DNA of 15,867 bases from Patescibacteria group bacterium (GTDB lineage Bacteria > Patescibacteriota > Minisyncoccia > Phycocordibacterales > XYD1-FULL-46-19), in the NCBI GenBank assembly GCA_030917625.1, contig JAUPUJ010000012.1:1-15867 (forward strand), in the 5' to 3' direction. How positions within the stretch are numbered: the first letter of the stretch is position 1; every line of letters begins with the position of its first letter. The notes under the pieces are model-generated. The model searched no databases, was not told where the DNA came from, and saw only the letters and a program-made list of their open reading frames with translations. Both the position numbers and the translations under genes were made by a program. Shown piece after piece: positions 10,977 to 15,867 of this stretch.

Positions 10977-11546
10977 ATGTTGTCATTGAAAAAAGCTAAA
11001 AGACAATTAATTCACGATATTTTTTTAATAGCTATTAGTATTATTGTAGCTATTTTTGTTGTGGAAAGTGGATTGGCTCACGAGCTAGTGTTGTCTTTAG
11101 ATGGCTTTAGTTTGATTGGCGTATTTGTGGCTGGGATGTTTTTTACTTCAGTTTTTACGACACCCCCTGCTATAGCTGTTTTAGGCACCTTGGCTGAAAC
11201 TACAACCCTACCTCTTTTGGTGCTGTTTGGGGCTCTGGGGGCTGTTCTAGGGGACTCTATTATCTTTATGTTTGTGAAAGATAGAGTGGCCGAAGATATA
11301 AAATTTTTAACCACTTTTACCAGAAGAAAAAGATTTTTTGCTATTTTCAGGACTCGACTTTTTAAGTTTTTTGTCCCTTTTATTGGGGCGCTCATTATAG
11401 CTTCTCCTTTTCCAGATGAGCTTGGTATTTCTATGTTGGGTCTGTCTAAAGTTAAAGGTTGGTCATTTTTCTTGATATCATTTACTATGAACGGATTAGG
11501 GATCCTCGTAATTGGCTGGTTGGCTAAATCTATAGTTGGTTTATAA
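10977..11546 (+). CDS. Integral membrane protein, possibly VTT/DedA-like
   Basis: 189 residues from the ATG at 10977, with about four or five hydrophobic segments. The middle has TTPPAIAVLGTLAETTTLPL and GALGAVLGDSIIFMFVKDRV. The C-terminal part reads FVPFIGALIIASPFPDELGI followed by GWSFFLISFTMNGLGILVIG. A loop rich in Gly/Pro between helices and the GD..I segment recall the VTT fold, but key DedA residues are missing, so this is only a suggestion. TATAAT lies at 10973-10978 and overlaps the ATG itself; the in-frame TTG at 10986, 7 nt after the box, is therefore a plausible true leaderless start (186 residues). The stop codon lies inside the -10 box of the next gene. Confidence 0.8.
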   Translation: MLSLKKAKRQLIHDIFLIAISIIVAIFVVESGLAHELVLSLDGFSLIGVFVAGMFFTSVFTTPPAIAVLGTLAETTTLPLLVLFGALGAVLGDSIIFMFVKDRVAEDIKFLTTFTRRKRFFAIFRTRLFKFFVPFIGALIIASPFPDELGISMLGLSKVKGWSFFLISFTMNGLGILVIGWLAKSIVGL

Positions 11547-11547
11547 T
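11520..11547 (+). promoter_or_regulatory. Promoter of the SDR gene
   Basis: TTGGCT at 11520-11525, a 16-nt spacer and TATAAT at 11542-11547, 6 nt before the ATG at 11554. The -10 box contains the TAA stop (11544-11546) of the upstream gene. Confidence 0.6.
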
Positions 11548-11553
11548 AAATTT

Positions 11554-12225
11554 ATGAAAAATGTACTTATCACTGGTGTTGATGGTGGGATTGGTAGGGT
11601 CTTGGCCCTTAAGTTTTTAAAGGAAGGTTTTTTTGTTTCGGGGACAATTTTAGCTGATGATGTAAATTGGCAAGATGATAATTTAAAGTTGTTTAAATTG
11701 GATTTGTCTCAAGCTGACAGTATTAATAAGTGCGTAGAAGATATTTTAAATTTTAATCAAACTATTGATATTTTAATTAATAACGCCGGTATTTTGATAG
11801 ATAAAGAAGAAGAAGGAGTGGTGGTAGAAAAATTAAGAAAAACTTTGGAAGTTAATTTAATTGGTACTATAGATTTCACAGAGAAAATTTTACCCCAAGT
11901 AAAAGAAGGGGGACATATAATAAATATTTCTTCTTCAGCTGGGTCACTGGCTCTGGTCGGGTCGGGGAAGAGTCATTATCCTGGTCATTACCCAGCTTAT
12001 AAAATATCAAAAGCGGCTTTAAATATGTATACCAGAACTCTATCTTTTAGACTTAAAGATAAAGTTATAGTCTCGGCTGTTAATCCTGGTTGGGTTAAAA
12101 CCAGTATGGGCGGCCAAGAAGCTGATTTAGAACCAGAAATAGTAGCCGATAATATCTTTAATTTTGCTGTTTCTAAGCCAGAATCTGGTAACTTTTGGTT
12201 TAATGGGGACAAAATGCCTTGGTAA
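11554..12225 (+). CDS. Short-chain dehydrogenase/reductase (SDR)
   Basis: 223 residues from the ATG at 11554. The Rossmann motif TGVDGGIG (7-14) binds NAD(P). INNAG is at 75-79, the active-site serine region is HIINISSSAG (S127/S128), and catalytic Y149-x3-K153 is in PAYKISKAA. NPGWVKTSMGG at 178-188 is the classical cofactor-closing loop. Together these mark a complete classical SDR that oxidises or reduces an alcohol/carbonyl; the substrate is not deducible. The frame continues upstream to an ATG at 11536, but the -10 box at 11542-11547 lies between the two and favours 11554. Confidence 0.94.
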   Translation: MKNVLITGVDGGIGRVLALKFLKEGFFVSGTILADDVNWQDDNLKLFKLDLSQADSINKCVEDILNFNQTIDILINNAGILIDKEEEGVVVEKLRKTLEVNLIGTIDFTEKILPQVKEGGHIINISSSAGSLALVGSGKSHYPGHYPAYKISKAALNMYTRTLSFRLKDKVIVSAVNPGWVKTSMGGQEADLEPEIVADNIFNFAVSKPESGNFWFNGDKMPW

Positions 12226-12247
12226 TGTTTTAAAAGTTTTGTAGTGT

Positions 12248-12258
12248 TATAATATAAT
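12248..12258 (+). promoter_or_regulatory. Overlapping -10 boxes before the 38-aa gene
   Basis: TATAATATAAT: two overlapping consensus hexamers (12248-12253, 12253-12258), 25 nt or more before the ATG at 12284. A third candidate, TAGAAT at 12275-12280, lies exactly 6 nt before the second in-frame ATG (12287). Confidence 0.4.
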
Positions 12259-12283
12259 TTATTAGTATTTAACTTAGAATTTT

Positions 12284-12400
12284 ATGATGGGAGCATTTGG
12301 ACAAGTATTAGGTATTGTAAGTGGATTAGTATCTCTAGTGGTGTTAATCGACTTGGTGCTGGTTGGAGTGTGGTTGTGGCAAAAAATTTCAAAAAAATAA
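12284..12400 (+). CDS. 38-residue single-helix membrane peptide
   Basis: Begins MMGAFGQVLGIVSGLVSLVV and continues through a strongly hydrophobic stretch to the basic end VWLWQKISKK. One membrane helix covers about residues 8-32, with a positive C-terminus on the cytoplasmic side. It has -10 boxes upstream and a strong terminator 13 nt downstream, so it is an independent unit and not chance coding. The second ATG (12287) may be the true start, because TAGAAT ends 6 nt before it. No family recognised; it could be a small membrane-complex subunit or a regulatory peptide. Confidence 0.6.
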   Translation: MMGAFGQVLGIVSGLVSLVVLIDLVLVGVWLWQKISKK

Positions 12401-12412
12401 TTTGAATATTTA

Positions 12413-12454
12413 AAACTAAAAAACCCTCACAAATTTGTGAGGGTTTTTTAGTTT
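12413..12454. terminator. Bidirectional terminator, 42-bp perfect palindrome
   Basis: Two 21-nt arms (core ACCCTCACAAA/TTTGTGAGGGT) flanked by A6 and T6 tracts. It sits between the convergent 38-aa gene and the giant minus-strand gene, whose stop codon starts at the next base. Confidence 0.93.
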
Positions 12455-15400
12455 CTATTTTGCTTGTCTAACCGCTTGAGTAGCTTTACTCAAAGCCTCG
12501 CCGAAAGTATTTTGACTGCTTGGTGAAAAATGAAAGAAGCGAGCACTGTCTGTGGCCCAACCATTACCACCTGGTCGCAGGAGACGACCTAAAGTTATTT
12601 TTTGCTCAGCAAAGTCTATTGATAGGGCGCCACCCATACCTCCAACTTTATGGAGAGATAGCTTGGTGCCATCGATCTTAACTTTAGCATTTTCAGGTAT
12701 CATATCTTTACCAAAAACATCTTGCCATAAGTTTATTTTCTCTGGGTTCACAAAAGCGCGAGCTAGTTTCATTTCTTGACCAGAGTCCCAGTTGAGGCTA
12801 CGGGTAATATCGAGAGCTGAAAAAATAGCGTCAGGATTTTGAGTTCTGTTTGCTGTGTCGTTGAATATTTGTAATTGGTTTTGATCTAGATTGCCCTTAC
12901 TATCGATCATTAAAGTATTTACGATTTTGTCAGCAGCTTCCTCTGGCAGGCGAAAACGAGTTTGGATGTCAGATGATGCTTGATCTAGTAAGCTTGGGGT
13001 TGGAGTTTTAATTTCTACCTGTTTAAGATCTTCTATTGGTTCACTACCGTTTAAAATATTTTTTTCAACAGGAAGACTTGTTCTTTTTATCTCATTGTCA
13101 GTAAATTCTGAAGGTAAGTTTTCTGGGGGAGTTACTTCTTTGGTAAAACTAGGCTCTATGGAAGCAATTTTAGAGCCATTTTTTTCGCCCAACATTTCTT
13201 GCCACATACTTTCATTTGTGGCTTGAGAGTATTTTATAATTGGTGAATCTTGGTCGATTTTTTCTGCGGCTCGTTTAAATAAGGGTTTTAATATTTCTTG
13301 TTCAAATTTATTGTAGTCAGAGATAACTAGATTGCCGTCCACTAACTGAGCCGATTCTTTTATTTGAAGGGGAGTGATGCCATTTATAGTTTGACCTTGT
13401 AGGATTTCGCGCACATTGGCTAAAGTGTTTTCAAGGCGAGCCGCTTCGACTTTATCGAATATGTTCGGAGTTTGATCATCATAAGCTTGCATGACCACAC
13501 GGCGTAAGGCTTGGTCTAGGGAATTGAAATCGCCGTTATTACCAATTTCATAAGTAACCGACACTTTACCTTGAGGATCTTCTATAATAGTAGCACCAGT
13601 ATTTTCAAATAGAGAGAAACGAGATTTTTTTATAGTTTCTGGTTCTAATATTTTTTCTGAATCCGCTAATGATACTTTTATGGGTTCGGTGTAAGTTGGA
13701 TTTATTGGTAGGACGTCTGACTCTAAATCGTCTGGAGTATTTTTTTCTTCCTCAATAATTTTTTCAGCCCAATCCATAAAGCCAAACATATCGTTTTCGT
13801 AAGCATATTTACCAGCCTTGTACAAAGAGTCGGCCATCATGCCAATTACGACAGCTTTAGAGGCATTTTCTACATTACGCGCAGTCATTGCTAAGGTATC
13901 TATTGCGCCATAGCCACTCATCATACGCTCCATATCTTTTAATTTATTTTCATAAGAAGCGAATAGTTTTTGTTTTCTGGTTTCTTTTTTATCAATAGAT
14001 AGGGAGCTGTCTTCGATTCTATTTAATTTCTTTTGAACCCTATCTAGCCAAAATTTATTTTGCCATTGAGCTATTCCTTGAGTCATACCAGATAACAGGA
14101 GGCGAGCCTCGTCTAATTTATTGATTTCTTTATTACCCTTAGATATGACACGAGCGAAACGTTGTAGTTTTTTTCTCTTGTCTTTTAATTCATCATAACT
14201 CCTCATTTTACGAGTGAGTGAGCCGTAGAGAGTATTTTCTAAATTAGTTTGTGTTTCTTGGGCTGTTTCTTGAACTAAAATGTCCGCTTCTATTTCTTCT
14301 TCAGTTCTACCTTCTTTGTGACCTATTTTTCTTATAGCTTCTTTTTCATGCCACCTCAAACCATTATTTCTTTCAACTTGTTTGCGTAATACAGCATCGC
14401 TGGACAAGCGAGCCTCTTTAGCTCCACGAGAAATTTCTTCCGTAGTGCTCGCGATAAACATGACGTATCGTAGGGGATTAGCGATATTATAATCTCCCAA
14501 AAGACGACCAACTTTTAGAGCGGTGCCAATTGGTCGGCCTAGATTGCCAGCTTGAGCCAGTAAACCGGTTTTGCCAGCCTGAATATTTTTAATAGTGTTT
14601 TCGGTTTGCTCGGCTTTGAGGCGACGACCCTTAGCTAGGCCATGCAAAAATCTGGTTAAAGTACTTTGGTCTCTAAGTTCTTTTTTACCTTTGTTGGGGT
14701 CAGCTAGAGTAGAAGCTGATTTTTCTAATAGGTCAGCAATTTTATTATTTTTCCACTTATCTATTTGGTAACCCAAAGTGTTTAAGGTATAGATAGTTTT
14801 TTCTTTTTTGTCTTCAGGTAAAGCCTCAATAATTTGTTTGACTTTGTTGACTCTTTTTTCCATATCTTCTATTTCATATAGCAGATAACCAGATGTGGTT
14901 TCTTGGGCTAAACTTTCTTTTATTTCTGCAAGTTCTTCTGGTGTAGCACTAATGAAAGGATTGTATTTAAAATCTTCCACAGATTTTAGTTGTTCCAGTG
15001 TGTCTCCAATGAAAGAATTGTGTTTTAAATCTTCTACAGATTTTAGTTGTATACCCGTAGAAAGATCTAGTCCAGTAGAGTCTGAAGCGGGAGTTTTGTT
15101 ATCTATAACATCGATATTATTAAAAGGGAGTTTTGATATGTCAGTATCTTTTTCTAGATTTTCTTGTTTTATTTTTTCTATTTCGTCACTTAATTCAAAC
15201 TCTACTTCTTTTTCTAAAGGAGCCACTCTATAGGGTAGGTGCTCTATTTGCTCGTAAATTTTATCTATCACTTTGCCTATATTTGATAAAAGGGCATTTT
15301 TTTCGTTTCCTGGCAGATTTAATTGTTCAGTTTCATTCCATAAATTGTTTAGTTTATTTATAGAATCATCAGCATCTTCTTTATATATAGGTTTATTATT

Positions 15401-15867
15401 CTCATCATTTAATTCTTGGATAATATCTAAGAATTTTTTTTCTATGTTTTCTGTGTTTGGTAATGACTCCTTAGTAGTATTGGGAGTTATGATATTTTCT
15501 ATGTTTTTTAGTGTTGTAGTTGACACCTCGTCACTATTTTTGCTTTTCAGGTTTTCTCCATTAGTAAACATCCAGCCTTGATTAGTATTAGTAGGTGGAA
15601 TCATAGTTTCTCTTACGGGTTCGTTTATTGTGGTTGGCTCAGTAGCTTTTTCTAGATCTGAAGCTGTTGCGGTTTCGGTGGATTCACTAGGTGTTATTTT
15701 ATCTTCTTTGGTTGTTATAAGATCATGAATATGGTCCCCGACGGTTTCAATTAAGTCTATTAATCTAGCTTTCTCTGCTTTACTAATATTTGCTTGGTTT
15801 ATAGACGATATGGTGATGAGTAGTTCTTTGTCTTTTTCCTCTAATTCTTTTAAATCAGAGTTATTAT
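12455..15867 (-). CDS. Giant mostly helical protein of unknown function (N-terminus outside window)
   Basis: The frame is open from its stop (TAG, 12457-12455) to the right edge, about 1137 codons; no stop occurs upstream of the internal ATG at 15604, so the gene very likely starts beyond the window. The first visible part (15867 to ~15050) is acidic, rich in Thr/Ser/Glu and probably disordered or coiled. Near 15049-14936 a 19-residue unit is repeated. From ~14900 to ~13750 there is a long basic/acidic helical region (GRRLKAEQTENTIKNIQAG; KLNRIEDSSLSIDKKETRK) with an Ala/Gly-rich segment (LLAQAGNLGRPIGTALKVG). Two linkers rich in Pro, Thr and Glu (~13740-13630, ~13150-12960) separate a middle domain from a C-terminal domain ending KATQAVRQAK. 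No signal peptide, enzyme motif or membrane helix is evident in the visible part. Codon use matches the neighbours. Confidence 0.85.
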   Translation of the reverse strand, partial: NNSDLKELEEKDKELLITISSINQANISKAEKARLIDLIETVGDHIHDLITTKEDKITPSESTETATASDLEKATEPTTINEPVRETMIPPTNTNQGWMFTNGENLKSKNSDEVSTTTLKNIENIITPNTTKESLPNTENIEKKFLDIIQELNDENNKPIYKEDADDSINKLNNLWNETEQLNLPGNEKNALLSNIGKVIDKIYEQIEHLPYRVAPLEKEVEFELSDEIEKIKQENLEKDTDISKLPFNNIDVIDNKTPASDSTGLDLSTGIQLKSVEDLKHNSFIGDTLEQLKSVEDFKYNPFISATPEELAEIKESLAQETTSGYLLYEIEDMEKRVNKVKQIIEALPEDKKEKTIYTLNTLGYQIDKWKNNKIADLLEKSASTLADPNKGKKELRDQSTLTRFLHGLAKGRRLKAEQTENTIKNIQAGKTGLLAQAGNLGRPIGTALKVGRLLGDYNIANPLRYVMFIASTTEEISRGAKEARLSSDAVLRKQVERNNGLRWHEKEAIRKIGHKEGRTEEEIEADILVQETAQETQTNLENTLYGSLTRKMRSYDELKDKRKKLQRFARVISKGNKEINKLDEARLLLSGMTQGIAQWQNKFWLDRVQKKLNRIEDSSLSIDKKETRKQKLFASYENKLKDMERMMSGYGAIDTLAMTARNVENASKAVVIGMMADSLYKAGKYAYENDMFGFMDWAEKIIEEEKNTPDDLESDVLPINPTYTEPIKVSLADSEKILEPETIKKSRFSLFENTGATIIEDPQGKVSVTYEIGNNGDFNSLDQALRRVVMQAYDDQTPNIFDKVEAARLENTLANVREILQGQTINGITPLQIKESAQLVDGNLVISDYNKFEQEILKPLFKRAAEKIDQDSPIIKYSQATNESMWQEMLGEKNGSKIASIEPSFTKEVTPPENLPSEFTDNEIKRTSLPVEKNILNGSEPIEDLKQVEIKTPTPSLLDQASSDIQTRFRLPEEAADKIVNTLMIDSKGNLDQNQLQIFNDTANRTQNPDAIFSALDITRSLNWDSGQEMKLARAFVNPEKINLWQDVFGKDMIPENAKVKIDGTKLSLHKVGGMGGALSIDFAEQKITLGRLLRPGGNGWATDSARFFHFSPSSQNTFGEALSKATQAVRQAK
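14936..15049 (-). repeat. Two tandem 57-bp (19-residue) repeats inside the giant gene
   Basis: Unit 1 (15049-14993) encodes QLKSVEDLKHNSFIGDTLE and unit 2 (14992-14936) encodes QLKSVEDFKYNPFISATPE. The DNA is also similar (shared ACAGATTTTAGTTG 57 bp apart on the plus strand), which indicates a fairly recent in-frame duplication. Confidence 0.85.

Noticed and set aside
12552..12779. 75-codon plus-strand frame opposite the giant gene, and similar frames near 14895-15581
   Set aside because: They are complementary shadows of the long minus-strand frame without promoters or start signals.

Overview
The window most resembles a low-GC genome of the Patescibacteria (CPR), probably a Parcubacteria-type lineage. 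This is inferred from gene content and gene-start style, not from a marker-gene search. Most genes lack a Shine-Dalgarno site. Several instead have a -10 hexamer ending exactly 6-7 nt before the start codon, as expected for leaderless mRNAs. The gene mix fits too: a DUF5652-type membrane protein, bL19 with an acidic tail, RuvX, DedA, many small membrane proteins and a very large coiled-coil protein.

Layout. 1-447 (-) is the start of a two-helix membrane protein, divergent from 561-2021 (+), a secreted cell-wall enzyme that joins an L,D-transpeptidase domain to a D,D-carboxypeptidase domain. 2112-3305 is a three-gene unit: two DUF2975 membrane paralogues and a small XRE repressor. 3458-4732 is a TPM-domain (YgcG-like) membrane protein with its own promoter and SD. 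It converges with tRNA-Ser(UGA) and a DUF5652-like gene on the minus strand. 5413-5805 is ruvX. 6160-7058 holds a small cysteine-containing membrane protein and a DedA protein. 7362-8598 holds an RluA pseudouridine synthase and rplS. 8998-9162 is an unknown 54-aa gene. 9239-9796 is a PduO-type cobalamin adenosyltransferase. 10134-12225 holds an M14 peptidase, a membrane protein and an SDR oxidoreductase. 12284-12400 is a 38-aa membrane peptide. 12455-15867 (-) is a giant protein whose N-terminus lies outside the window.

Main discovery. Four of the five tRNA genes, Arg(UCU), Val(UAC), Leu(GAG) and His(GUG), are followed by the same kind of non-coding element, although the elements share almost no primary sequence. 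In tRNA-sense order each has: (1) an A/T-rich hairpin continuing the tRNA 3' end; (2) an antisense copy of that tRNA's own acceptor 3' strand and T arm, usually split at the acceptor/T-stem junction by an inserted hairpin; (3) two more hairpins; and (4) a second sense copy of the tRNA T-stem/acceptor segment. The second sense copy lies 171, 170, 171 and 170 nt from the first. This sense-antisense-sense layout allows two mutually exclusive folds: antisense on the tRNA, or antisense on the downstream decoy copy. tRNA-Ser lacks it. I do not recognise this as a described element. It could be a tRNA-linked RNA switch, a structured 3' trailer or a small mobile element that copies its target.

The cell-envelope genes (LDT/carboxypeptidase, M14 peptidase, TPM, DedA) suggest peptidoglycan and membrane maintenance. 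The tRNAs, rplS, RluA and RuvX are housekeeping functions.
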